Positions 8,499 through 15,909 of a DNA stretch of 44,008 bases are shown piece after piece. The number at the start of each line of letters is the position of its first letter. Position 1 is the first letter of the stretch. The DNA is taken from assembly GCA_007694945.1 (NCBI GenBank), contig REER01000088.1:1-44008 (forward strand), read 5' to 3'. A program made the translations under genes and the position numbers. The notes below the pieces were generated by a model. The model did not search any database. It worked only from the letters and a program-made list of their open reading frames with translations, and had not been told where the DNA came from. The stretch is from Paracoccaceae bacterium. Lineage in GTDB: Bacteria; Pseudomonadota; Alphaproteobacteria; Rhodobacterales; Rhodobacteraceae.

Positions 8499-9583
8499 GC
8501 GAGGACTCGGGGAGCGGCGAAAAGGAATTCGAGGCCACCCCGCGCAAGCTCGAGGAAAGTCGCCGCAAGGGTGAGGTGCCGCGCTCGACCGATCTGAACA
8601 CCGCCGCCGCCTTTTTCGGCCTGCTGATCGGCGCGCTGGTCTTCGGGCAAAGCACGCTGGTGGGGCTGGGAACCAGCGGGACTATCCTGCTGGAACAGGC
8701 CGAGCCGGTCTCGGCCCAGCTCAGCCAACGTGCCACCCCTGTCGTGGGCGGGCTGATCCTGCAAGTGGCGCAGGCACTTTTGCCGCTGCTGGCCGTGCCC
8801 TTCCTGATGGTCTGGGCGGGGCTGTTTGCGCAACGCGTCGTCATCTTCGCGCCCGAGAAGCTGCAGCCAAAGCTCTCGCGCATCTCTCCCATCTCGAATG
8901 CCAAGAACAAATATGGCCGCAACGGGCTGTTCGAATTCGCCAAATCGGCAGTCAAGCTGGTGATCATCTCGGTCGTGCTCTGGCTGTTCCTGCTGCACAA
9001 TCTGCCGCTGATCCTATCGACACTGCATCTGACCCCGGCGCTCGCGGCACGCGAGTTGATGTATCTCGTGCTGCGCTTCCTCGCGCTGGTCTTTGTCGTC
9101 AAACTGGCCATCGGCGCAGTCGATTTCTTCTGGCAGCGTGCCGAACATCTACGCAAGAATCGCATGACGCACAAGGAGTTGCGCGACGAAATGAAACAAT
9201 CCGAGGGCGACCCGCAGGCCAAGGGCGAGCGGCGGCGGCGCGGGCGCGAGATCGCCACCAACCGGATGCTCGAGCAGGTCAAGGACGCCGCCGTGGTGAT
9301 CGTGAACCCGACCCATTACGCGGTGGCGCTACGATGGTCGCCCGGTGATCTGGGCGCACCGGTCTGCGTGGCGAAAGGTGTGGACGAAATCGCCGCGCGC
9401 ATCCGCGAACGCGCCGAGGAGACCGGTGTGCCGATCCATTCCGACCCGGCCACCGCGCGCGCGCTCCATGCAACCGTCGAGATAGATCAGGAAATCACGA
9501 CCGAACATTTCGCCGCCGTCGCTGCGGCGATCCGCTTTGCCCAAAAGATGCGGGCCAGGGCCGCGAAGGGGCGCTGGGCATGA
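8495..9583 (+). CDS. flhB: Flagellar biosynthesis protein FlhB
   Basis: Export-gate and substrate-specificity switch protein (362 aa). It opens with the characteristic E-F-EATPRKLEESRRKGEVPRS segment (11-31), has four membrane helices, and carries the autocleavage motif NPTH at 271-274 (cleaved between N271 and P272) in the cytoplasmic domain. Cleavage switches export from rod/hook to filament proteins in this family. Overlaps fliR and the next small gene by 4 bases each. All key residues are present. Confidence 0.97.
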   Translation: MSEDSGSGEKEFEATPRKLEESRRKGEVPRSTDLNTAAAFFGLLIGALVFGQSTLVGLGTSGTILLEQAEPVSAQLSQRATPVVGGLILQVAQALLPLLAVPFLMVWAGLFAQRVVIFAPEKLQPKLSRISPISNAKNKYGRNGLFEFAKSAVKLVIISVVLWLFLLHNLPLILSTLHLTPALAARELMYLVLRFLALVFVVKLAIGAVDFFWQRAEHLRKNRMTHKELRDEMKQSEGDPQAKGERRRRGREIATNRMLEQVKDAAVVIVNPTHYAVALRWSPGDLGAPVCVAKGVDEIAARIRERAEETGVPIHSDPATARALHATVEIDQEITTEHFAAVAAAIRFAQKMRARAAKGRWA

Positions 9584-9909
9584 AAACGCACGATCTCAAC
9601 CGGTTGCAGGTCCTTGCGCAGATGGTGCATGACCATGAACTCGCCCGCACCAGCCGCCTGAGCGGCGCGCGCGCCACGACACGCGAGAAGCTCGACCAAC
9701 TGGCCGCGCCCGTGCCACTCGCCAGCGATCCGGCGCTCTTTGCCGCGAGGCAGGCGCATCTGCAATGGGCCGCAGGCCAGCGCATGATGCTCAATCAGCG
9801 CCTCGCGCTCGAGACCGCGCGGCTGATCGAACAACGCCGCAAGACCGCGCGCAGTCTGGGCCGTCTCGAAGCGCTCAAGCGATTGCGCGCGCGCACGGCC
9901 AAGGGCTGA
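9580..9909 (+). CDS. Small helical FliJ-like flagellar protein (hypothetical)
   Basis: A 109-aa protein with no membrane segment, rich in Arg, Ala, Leu and Gln and predicted by eye to be almost entirely helical or coiled-coil (for example LNRLQVLAQMVHDHELARTS and ARLIEQRRKTARSLGRLEAL). It starts inside the flhB stop (ATGA), so it is very probably co-translated with the export-gate genes. Size, charge and two-helix look match FliJ, the ATPase-associated coiled-coil protein, but I see no diagnostic motif, and FliJ is usually next to fliI. It may be a Rhodobacterales-specific FliJ analogue or another export chaperone. The coding call is good; the function is a guess. Confidence 0.8.
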   Translation: MKTHDLNRLQVLAQMVHDHELARTSRLSGARATTREKLDQLAAPVPLASDPALFAARQAHLQWAAGQRMMLNQRLALETARLIEQRRKTARSLGRLEALKRLRARTAKG

Positions 9910-9913
9910 GCGT

Positions 9914-11188
9914 TCAGCCGACCCATTCGCCGCCACGCATCAGCGCCACGGCCTCGCCTGAGGCGCTCAGCCCGTCCACATCGACCTCGGCCGAGCCGAT
10001 CATCCAATCGACATGGATCAGGCTGGAATTGCCCCCGCATGCTGCAATTTCGTCTTTCGACAGCCCCTCACCCCCTTGGAGGCAAGAGGCATAACACTGT
10101 CCCATCGCGATATGCGAGGCGGCGTTTTCGTCGAAAAGCGTATTGTAATAGAGCAAGCCGCTCTGCGACACGGGCGAGCTATGCGGCACCAGCGCCACCT
10201 CGCCCAGCCGCGCCGCGCCGTCGTCGGTCGCGAGCATCTCTCGCAGCACATCCTCACCACGGGCCGCGCGCGCCGCGACGACCCGGCCACCTTCAAAGCG
10301 CATCTCGATCTCCTCGATCAGGCTGCCCTGATGCGATAGCGGCTTGGTCGCACGCACATGCCCCTCGACACGTGCGGCGTGGGGCGTGGTGAAGACCTCT
10401 TCGGTCGGGATATTGGGGTTGCAACGCACCCCGTTTTGCGCAGTTGCCGCGCCCCCTTGCCACAGATGCCCCTTGGCCATCCCGACCCGCAAATCGGTAC
10501 CGGGGCCGCGAAACTGGAGCGCTTCGAAACGTGCGGCATTGAGCATCTCGCAACGCGCGGCGAGCGCTTCGTTATGCGCTGCCCAGGCCGCGACCGGATC
10601 GGGATGGTCCAGCCGCGCCGTGCGCGTAATCGCCTCGGCCAGCCGGGCGAGTGCGGTATCAGCAGGCAGGTCGGGAAAGATGCGGGTGGCCCAGTCCGAG
10701 GTCGGGCAGGAGATGATCGACCAGTTGATCTCGAAGCCCGAAATCGCCGCAAGCGCAGGCCGATAGGCCTGAGCATTGGCCCGATTGGCGCGCGCCACCT
10801 TCGCCGCATCCTGCCCCGCCATCAGCATCGGATCCTCGCCCACCAGCGCCAGCCTTGCCGCACCATCGCCAAAGGCCTTGGCCATGCCCTCATAGAGCCA
10901 GCCCGGCGCATGGTCGAAACTCGCATCGTGCCCTTCGCGAAACCGCGCTAGCGCCATCTCGCCATCGCTGATCAGCGGCGTCACCTGCCCAGCACCCGCG
11001 CGATACGCGGCATGGGTGATTGCGCGCGCCAGCGGCAAGGCGGCAAGCGGCGTGGTCATGACCAGCTCCTGCCCGGGCTGCAGATTGAGCCCGACACGCA
11101 CCGACAGTTCGGCCAGCCCGTCGAGCAGGTCCTGAGGCAATGCGGGCGCGTGGCTGGCGGGGGCGGGTGATCCGGCGTCATGGGGCAT
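9914..11188 (-). CDS. M29-family aminopeptidase
   Basis: A 424-aa cytoplasmic metallopeptidase of the thermophilic aminopeptidase (M29) family. The C-terminal metal-binding core is visible: GEVALVPHSSPVSQSGLLYY, with a Glu and a His expected to bind metal, FDENAASHIAMG, and SLIHVDWMIGS, where H and D are ligands. The substrate-side block NPNIPTEEVFTTPH is also typical. The frame continues 21 codons upstream, but ATG at 11188 is chosen because AGGAGA lies 8 bases before it and the family starts here. It sits between two converging flagellar operons, 59 bases after fliL on the same strand, and could be read through from it. No flagellar role is known for this family, so it is probably a bystander. 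Confidence 0.93.
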   Translation of the reverse strand: MPHDAGSPAPASHAPALPQDLLDGLAELSVRVGLNLQPGQELVMTTPLAALPLARAITHAAYRAGAGQVTPLISDGEMALARFREGHDASFDHAPGWLYEGMAKAFGDGAARLALVGEDPMLMAGQDAAKVARANRANAQAYRPALAAISGFEINWSIISCPTSDWATRIFPDLPADTALARLAEAITRTARLDHPDPVAAWAAHNEALAARCEMLNAARFEALQFRGPGTDLRVGMAKGHLWQGGAATAQNGVRCNPNIPTEEVFTTPHAARVEGHVRATKPLSHQGSLIEEIEMRFEGGRVVAARAARGEDVLREMLATDDGAARLGEVALVPHSSPVSQSGLLYYNTLFDENAASHIAMGQCYASCLQGGEGLSKDEIAACGGNSSLIHVDWMIGSAEVDVDGLSASGEAVALMRGGEWVG

Positions 11189-11247
11189 CTGGGTCTCCTG
11201 TGCAGTGAAGCCTTGGCCCTCAGGCTGCGGCAGAACACCAGCGAGGG

Positions 11248-11712
11248 TCAAGACCCGCTGCGCAACAGGTCGGTGATCAGCACGCCGAAGACCACATCCG
11301 CGCCAAGGGTCGCCTGCGCGGCCTCTAGCAGGTTGTTGCGCAGCAGCCCGAGCGTGTCATGAGCCGTGAAACTGCCGTGGAACCCCCCCATATTGGCGTG
11401 ATCGAACATGACCTGCAGCAGACGGTCGCGCAATCGTGGGGAATGGGCCGTGACCAGCGGGCGGCTGTCCTCCAGGATCTCGAGCCCCAGCCGGATCACG
11501 ATGACCGACACGATCCGGTCATCCGTCACAAGCGGCACCATGAAATGGTTCGAAAACACGAACAGCCCAATCGCCCCCGGGTCGGGCAAGGGCGAAGGTG
11601 GAGGGTCTTCAGCTACCTCCGCCGGCTCGGCACCAGGCCGCAGCATCAACCCGGCGCCCAACCCTGCCCCGAGACCCAGCACGATCAGTAATAACGGAAT
11701 CAATTTGCTCAT
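11248..11712 (-). CDS. fliL: FliL-family flagellar basal-body protein
   Basis: A 154-aa inner-membrane protein with one N-terminal helix (residues 4-24, glycine- and leucine-rich), a proline- and acid-rich linker, and a periplasmic domain. The tail contains LRDRLLQVMFDHANMGGFHG and ends in VVFGVLITDLLRS. This topology, and the C-terminal pattern of a helix plus a strand ending in I-T-D-L-L, fit a divergent FliL. FliL proteins surround the stator and aid torque or swimming. Last gene of the minus-strand flagellar operon, 29 bases after flgH. The assignment rests partly on position. Confidence 0.78.
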   Translation of the reverse strand: MSKLIPLLLIVLGLGAGLGAGLMLRPGAEPAEVAEDPPPSPLPDPGAIGLFVFSNHFMVPLVTDDRIVSVIVIRLGLEILEDSRPLVTAHSPRLRDRLLQVMFDHANMGGFHGSFTAHDTLGLLRNNLLEAAQATLGADVVFGVLITDLLRSGS

Positions 11713-11741
11713 GCGCCCGCGCCCTTGCCCTGTCGCGCTTC

Positions 11742-12506
11742 TCAGAACGGTGCCAGTATCTCGGTGATCTGCTCACCATATCGCGGTTGCTGCACTGTCG
11801 AGATGATGCCCCGCCCACCATAGGAGATGCGGGCCCCAGCTATCTTGTCATAAGTGATCTCGTTCTGGCGCGAGATGTCTTCGGCGCGGATATAACCCGT
11901 AACCAGCAACTCGCGCAGTTCGTGGTTGACGCGGACTTCCTGGCGCCCCTCAATCCGCATCACACCGTTTGGCAGACGCTCGACGACGGTCGATGCTACA
12001 CGTAAGGTAAGCTGTTCATTGCGCCGCACGGAGCCTGAGCCCGAAAAACTGCTGGAATTGGCGGTCTCGATCCCGGCCGCAGTGCTCAGCCCACCGGGAA
12101 GGCGGCGGTCGATGGCCTGCGGAATACCAAAGAATTCCGGCACTTCGAGGCTGTTGGAGCCACTGCGGCCGCGCGCGGTGTTGTTGGATATCTCGGCGCT
12201 GTCATTGATCTCGATAACAACCGTCAGGATATCCCCCTGTCGGGAGGCGCGCCGATCGCCCAGAAGCGAACGTTGGCCCGCAGACCAGAGCGAGGCATTG
12301 TCAACCAGATGCATCCGATCTGTGCGTTCGGGCAAGGGAATCCGGTAGAGCGCGGCATGCTCGACCGTCTCTTCCGGTGGGCTGAAGCTCGGCGCGCGGC
12401 CGACCTCGCTGAGCGGCTGGCATGCGGCGAGGCCCAGTACGGCGAGGATCGGGAAGAGATAGCGCGTGAGAGCCTCGGGCTGTGTAAGGGAAGTTGCGAG
12501 ACTCAT
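11742..12506 (-). CDS. flgH: Flagellar L-ring protein FlgH
   Basis: Outer-membrane lipoprotein (254 aa) that forms the L-ring around the flagellar rod. The lipobox LAAC follows a hydrophobic signal segment (about residues 17-29). Family motifs include SLLGDRRASRQGDILTVVIE, a typical FlgH core, the SSSFSGSGSVRR segment, and NGVMRIEGRQEVRVNHELR near the C-terminus, then VTGYIRAEDIS. The start overlaps the flgA stop (ATGA). P-ring gene flgI is not in this window. Confidence 0.96.
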   Translation of the reverse strand: MSLATSLTQPEALTRYLFPILAVLGLAACQPLSEVGRAPSFSPPEETVEHAALYRIPLPERTDRMHLVDNASLWSAGQRSLLGDRRASRQGDILTVVIEINDSAEISNNTARGRSGSNSLEVPEFFGIPQAIDRRLPGGLSTAAGIETANSSSFSGSGSVRRNEQLTLRVASTVVERLPNGVMRIEGRQEVRVNHELRELLVTGYIRAEDISRQNEITYDKIAGARISYGGRGIISTVQQPRYGEQITEILAPF

Positions 12507-12937
12507 GGCAGTGACCCGGCAGAGCCCGCGACCTCGACCATTCCGGCTGTGGTGACGACCCCCTGAACCGACTGCCGCGAGCCCAGATTCATGACTGTGA
12601 CCGTATCGCCCAGGGCGCCGCGCGCCAGTGCGCGCCCCTCCGAAAGGATCACCAGACCACCGCGCCGATAGACCATGCGCACAAGTTCATTGCGCTCGAT
12701 CACGGCAGCGGGGCCCAGATCGGCCAGCCGCACCGGGCGGCCGGGATAGATCGCGACCCGCGCCTCCAGTCCGATCACCTGATCGGGCAGGTTAGCGACA
12801 CCGGGAATGGCGCCGGATTGCACGGCGACATCGCCCGGCCCGATGATCTCGGTCGCGCGGATGAGCCGGGTCGCGACCAGATTGTCGGCCAGCCCGGCAG
12901 TCGGCCAGAGGAGTAGCAGGACAACTAACAGCCGCAT
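12503..12937 (-). CDS. flgA: Flagellar basal-body P-ring formation protein FlgA
   Basis: A 144-aa periplasmic chaperone needed to assemble the P-ring. It has a clear signal peptide (MRLLVVLLLLWPTAGLA) followed by the SAF domain: VIGLEARVAIYPGRPVRLADL and a C-terminal RRGGLVILSEGRALARGALGD block with the ending GVVTTAGMVEV. It is short because the extra N-terminal region of enterobacterial FlgA (about 220 aa) is missing, as is common in alphaproteobacteria. Coupled to flgG upstream (stop and start share one base) and to flgH downstream. Confidence 0.92.
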   Translation of the reverse strand: MRLLVVLLLLWPTAGLADNLVATRLIRATEIIGPGDVAVQSGAIPGVANLPDQVIGLEARVAIYPGRPVRLADLGPAAVIERNELVRMVYRRGGLVILSEGRALARGALGDTVTVMNLGSRQSVQGVVTTAGMVEVAGSAGSLP

Positions 12938-13722
12938 CAGCGCACCTGTGTTGTCGCGCCGAGCATCTGGTCGGCGGCAGTGATGACCTTGGAATTCAGC
13001 TCGTAGCCGCGCTGCGCCTTGATCAGCTCCGTCATCTCGCGCACCGGATCGACCGAGCTTTCCTCAAGATAGCCCTGCCGCAAGGTGCCCAGCCCGTCCG
13101 TGCCCGGCACGCCCACTGTGGCTGGCCCCGAGGCGGCGGTCTCGATAAAGAGGTTGGAGCCGATGGCCTCCAGCCCCTTTTCGTTGGCGAAACTTGCCAG
13201 CGAAAGCTGCCCCAGAAGCTGCGGCTGTATCTGGCCTGCGAAATAGCCATAGATCTCGCCCTGCGCATTGATCGAGATCGAGCGCGTGTCATTGGGGATG
13301 GTGATGCCCGGCACCACCTCGAACCCTTCGGCATTGACGATCAGCCCGTCACCGGTGCGCTGCAACCCGCCATCGCGGGTATAGGCCGCCTGCCCGTCGG
13401 GCAGCGTCACCTCCAGATAGCCGCGCCCTTCGATGGCGACATCAAGATCGCCCCCCGTGAAATTCGAGGCTCCCTGCTGGAGTTGCATGCTGACCGAGGC
13501 CGGGCGCACACCGAGACCCACCTGCACGCCCGTGGGCAGCACCGTGCCATCCTGCGCGCTGATGGAGCCTGCGCGGGCGAATTGCTGGTAATGCAGATCG
13601 GCGAAGTCGGCGCGGCGGGCGTTATAGCCGGTGGTGCTCATATTGGCGAGGTTGTTGGCGATGGTGTCGACGCGCATCTGTTGCGCGCTCATGCCTGTCG
13701 CGGCGATGTGGAGAGATTTCAT
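12937..13722 (-). CDS. flgG: Flagellar distal rod protein FlgG
   Basis: Distal rod subunit (261 aa, standard length). The N-terminus has the rod/hook signature MSAQQMRVDTIANNLANMST with the preceding LHIAATGM, and the body contains GDLDVAIEGRGYLEV and AYTRDGG. The C-terminus ends EMTELIKAQRGYELNSKVIT and AADQML, the terminal coiled-coil that packs in the axial structure. Export is by the flagellar type III path; no cleaved signal. 17 bases after flgF in the operon. Confidence 0.97.
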   Translation of the reverse strand: MKSLHIAATGMSAQQMRVDTIANNLANMSTTGYNARRADFADLHYQQFARAGSISAQDGTVLPTGVQVGLGVRPASVSMQLQQGASNFTGGDLDVAIEGRGYLEVTLPDGQAAYTRDGGLQRTGDGLIVNAEGFEVVPGITIPNDTRSISINAQGEIYGYFAGQIQPQLLGQLSLASFANEKGLEAIGSNLFIETAASGPATVGVPGTDGLGTLRQGYLEESSVDPVREMTELIKAQRGYELNSKVITAADQMLGATTQVR

Positions 13723-13739
13723 CTGGTAGCCCCTTTCTG

Positions 13740-14456
13740 TTAGCGACCAAGGGTCTGGATGACGTTCTTGATACGCTCATCCTCCCGTTCAAGCAGCCGC
13801 TGGCCCTGTTCATAGGCGCGCTGCACCTCGATCATGCGGGCTAGCTCAAAGAGCGGCTCGACATTCGAATCCTCGAGGAACCCCTGCAGGATCATCGGCG
13901 CCTCGACCGGTTCGATATCGCCATCGACAGCGAAAAGTGTGCCCGCCGCGCGCGACACGGTGACCGGATCTACCGGGCGCAAGAGCCCCACTTGCGCGAA
14001 GGGCTGGCCATCACCCGAGAGCGTGCCATCGCGCGCCATCACGATGCTACGCGCATCGGGCGGTACGAAGATCGGCGCCCCGCCTGCATCAAGCAGCGGA
14101 TGGCCGTCCATATTCACCAGATCGCCCGCCTCATTGGGCGTGAAGGCTCCGGCGCGGGTCAGGCGCGGGCCGTCAGGTGTTTCAAGCTGGAAGAACCCCT
14201 CGCCCTCAATGGCCATGTCAAAGGAGCCGTTGGTCTGGATCATCCCGCCCTGGCCCTGATAGGTCTGGCGCGTATTGCCCAGCGCCATCGAGAGCGAGGG
14301 CTCATGGCGTTCGGTGTTCACCACGAATTCGGAAAAGACCATGGCCTCGCGCCGGAAGCCGGTGGTGCTGGCATTCGCGATGTTGTGCGCGATCACCCGC
14401 ATTTCGCGCTGGAGCCCCGAGAGGCGCGTGAGGGTGACATAGGCGGCATTATCCAT
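13740..14456 (-). CDS. flgF: Flagellar proximal rod protein FlgF
   Basis: Proximal rod subunit (238 aa). It carries the rod/hook N-terminal pattern MRVIAHNIANASTTGFRREA, the mid-domain SFDMAIEGEGFFQLETPDG and TRAGAFTPNEAGDL, and the C-terminal EDSNVEPLFELARMIEVQRA helix. It differs from FlgG in being shorter in the middle, and lies where FlgF is expected, just before flgG. Begins 2 bases after the fliQ stop. Confidence 0.95.
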   Translation of the reverse strand: MDNAAYVTLTRLSGLQREMRVIAHNIANASTTGFRREAMVFSEFVVNTERHEPSLSMALGNTRQTYQGQGGMIQTNGSFDMAIEGEGFFQLETPDGPRLTRAGAFTPNEAGDLVNMDGHPLLDAGGAPIFVPPDARSIVMARDGTLSGDGQPFAQVGLLRPVDPVTVSRAAGTLFAVDGDIEPVEAPMILQGFLEDSNVEPLFELARMIEVQRAYEQGQRLLEREDERIKNVIQTLGR

Positions 14457-14458
14457 GA

Positions 14459-14725
14459 TCAGGACCCCCCGATAAGGGGCAGGATCTCGCCCTGAAAGAA
14501 ACTGACCAGTGTCGCGGTCATGAAGCTCATCGAGGCCCAGAACACGACGACGATGGCCGCGAGCTTGGGCACGAAGGTCAGTGTCATCTCCTGAATCGAG
14601 GTGAGCGCCTGGAACAGGCCCACGGCGACCCCGGTGATGAGCGCCGCAGCCAGGATCGGGGTCGCGATCATCGTGGCGACCCAGAGCCCGTGGCGCAGCG
14701 TGTCGAAAAAGACGGCCTCGGACAT
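14459..14725 (-). CDS. fliQ: Flagellar biosynthetic protein FliQ
   Basis: Small inner-membrane export-gate subunit (88 aa) with two transmembrane helices. The core ATPILAAALITGVAVGLFQA and TSIQEMTLTFVPKLAAI is the family signature, especially the Q-A-x-T-x-I-Q-E-x-T-L stretch. Works with FliP and FliR in the export pore. Located between fliE and flgF, 3 bases from fliE, so it is in a basal-body operon rather than with fliR. Confidence 0.96.
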   Translation of the reverse strand: MSEAVFFDTLRHGLWVATMIATPILAAALITGVAVGLFQALTSIQEMTLTFVPKLAAIVVVFWASMSFMTATLVSFFQGEILPLIGGS

Positions 14726-14728
14726 GGC

Positions 14729-15019
14729 TCAGACCGGCATACGCAGGATTTCGAGATAGGCCTCGACTACCTTGTCGCGCACGGCGACTGTCGTCTCGAC
14801 CGCGAGTTCGGTGGCAGCGAGCGCCTGCACCAGCGCCTGCGGATCGGCGCCCGAGACAAGCGAGTTGCGCGCTGTCGCCTCGGCCTGTTGCATCGAGGAC
14901 GCAAATTGTCCGACGGCGCCACCAAAGGCGGCTTCTGCGCGTTCGGGCGCGGGCGCGGGCGCTACGGCACTTCGTGCCAGATCGTAGCTGCGAGCAGCGA
15001 AACCGGGAAATATTACCAT
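14729..15019 (-). CDS. fliE: Flagellar hook-basal body complex protein FliE
   Basis: A 96-aa adaptor between the MS-ring and the rod. The C-terminal half has the conserved pattern TARNSLVSGADPQALVQALA, then ATELAVETTVAVRDKVVEAY and LEILRMPV, which closely follows the FliE ending (V-x-V-R-x-K-x-x-x-A-Y-x-E-I-x-x-M-x-V). The N-terminal half is low-complexity (AVAPAPAPERAEAA). Co-transcribed with flgC (25 bases upstream) and fliQ. Confidence 0.94.
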   Translation of the reverse strand: MVIFPGFAARSYDLARSAVAPAPAPERAEAAFGGAVGQFASSMQQAEATARNSLVSGADPQALVQALAATELAVETTVAVRDKVVEAYLEILRMPV

Positions 15020-15043
15020 ACGTTTAGTCCTTGTTGTGATGTG

Positions 15044-15436
15044 TCAGCGGCGCAGCAGATCAATCAGGCCCTGTGCCATCTGTCGGGTCTGGTCGAAAAT
15101 GCGCAGATTGGCCTCATAGCTGCGGCCCGCCTCGCGCGCGTCGGCAATCTCGAGCATCAGATCGACGGTCGAACCTTCGTAAAAGCCGCGCTCATCAGCC
15201 AGCGCATGGCCGGGGTCATAGATCAGCGGCAAGTCACGCCGGTCGAGTTGCACGGGCCCGGTGGTCACGCGTGACAACCCGCTGGCGCGGGCGAGTTCGG
15301 CGCGGAAATTGATGGTCTTGCGCCGATAGCCGGGCGTGTCGGCATTGGCGATATTCTCCGAGACATGGCGCAGGCGACGCGCCTGCGCCTCCATCCCCGA
15401 GGCGGCGAGTGAAAAGCTGGCAAAGAGATCCGACAT
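15044..15436 (-). CDS. flgC: Flagellar basal-body rod protein FlgC
   Basis: Proximal rod subunit (130 aa, usual length). The N-terminus shows ASGMEAQARRLRHVSENIAN followed by ADTPGYRRK, the axial-protein signature. The middle has RDLPLIYDPGHALADERGF and the end SYEANLRIFDQTRQMAQGLI. Lies 9 bases after flgB and 25 before fliE. Confidence 0.96.
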   Translation of the reverse strand: MSDLFASFSLAASGMEAQARRLRHVSENIANADTPGYRRKTINFRAELARASGLSRVTTGPVQLDRRDLPLIYDPGHALADERGFYEGSTVDLMLEIADAREAGRSYEANLRIFDQTRQMAQGLIDLLRR

Positions 15437-15445
15437 CCTGCCCTC

Positions 15446-15823
15446 CTACCGACCGAGCGACAGGCGCAGGATGTTGCGCGCCGAGCCATAGGCGGCGAGC
15501 GCCATGTCATGGCTCTGCCGGGTTTCGGCCGCGCGCATCATTTCGCGCTCCAGCGAGACCGTGTTGCCATTGGGCGCAAAAGCCGGGGCATCGCGGTCGA
15601 TCTGGGGGGTAAATTGGGTGGCGGGTGCGCTGCCATTCAGATGCGTCGGGCGTGTGGCCGCGAGATGCACGTTTTCCTGCTGGGCGCCAAAGGTCGCAAG
15701 GTCGCGCGCGCGAAAGCCCGGCGTGTCGGCCTGCGCGATATTCTCGGCAATCACGGCCTGCCGGGCCGAGGCATGGCGCGCCAGATCCTGTGCCACGCGC
15801 ATCAGGTCGGGTATGTCGAACAT
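15446..15823 (-). CDS. flgB: Flagellar basal-body rod protein FlgB
   Basis: Proximal rod subunit (125 aa from the chosen start). MFDIPDLMRVAQDLARHASA is the natural N-terminus, with GGGAG 8 bases upstream; the frame also offers an ATG six codons earlier (15841) without a good site. The signature ARQAVIAENIAQADTPGFRA follows, then a mid linker and SLEREMMRAAETRQSHDMAL near the C-terminus. First gene of the nine-gene operon flgB-flgC-fliE-fliQ-flgF-flgG-flgA-flgH-fliL. Confidence 0.95.
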   Translation of the reverse strand: MFDIPDLMRVAQDLARHASARQAVIAENIAQADTPGFRARDLATFGAQQENVHLAATRPTHLNGSAPATQFTPQIDRDAPAFAPNGNTVSLEREMMRAAETRQSHDMALAAYGSARNILRLSLGR

Positions 15824-15909
15824 GAGGGTTTCTCCCGTCAATCAATACACCAAGCTTTAAGAGTGATTCGCTTAAATAACGGTAAGCAACGGCGAAAAGA
15901 GGCGCGCGG
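15824..15909. promoter_or_regulatory. flgB/fliI divergent promoter region with an inverted repeat
   Basis: This 86-base spacer must hold start signals for both flagellar transcripts. It is AT-richer than its surroundings and contains a perfect inverted repeat TTTAAG-9-CTTAAA at 15856-15876. It also carries GCTTACC on the minus strand (15881-15887), a heptamer found again before the transglycosylase-flhA operon at 4869-4875. TTAA half-sites recall CtrA boxes (TTAA-N7-TTAA), but the spacing here is 11, so CtrA binding is doubtful. Boundaries are approximate. Confidence 0.45.

Noticed and set aside
15824-15909. Canonical CtrA box in the flgB/fliI spacer
   Set aside because: TTAA half-sites are 11 bases apart, not 7, so the standard box is not met.
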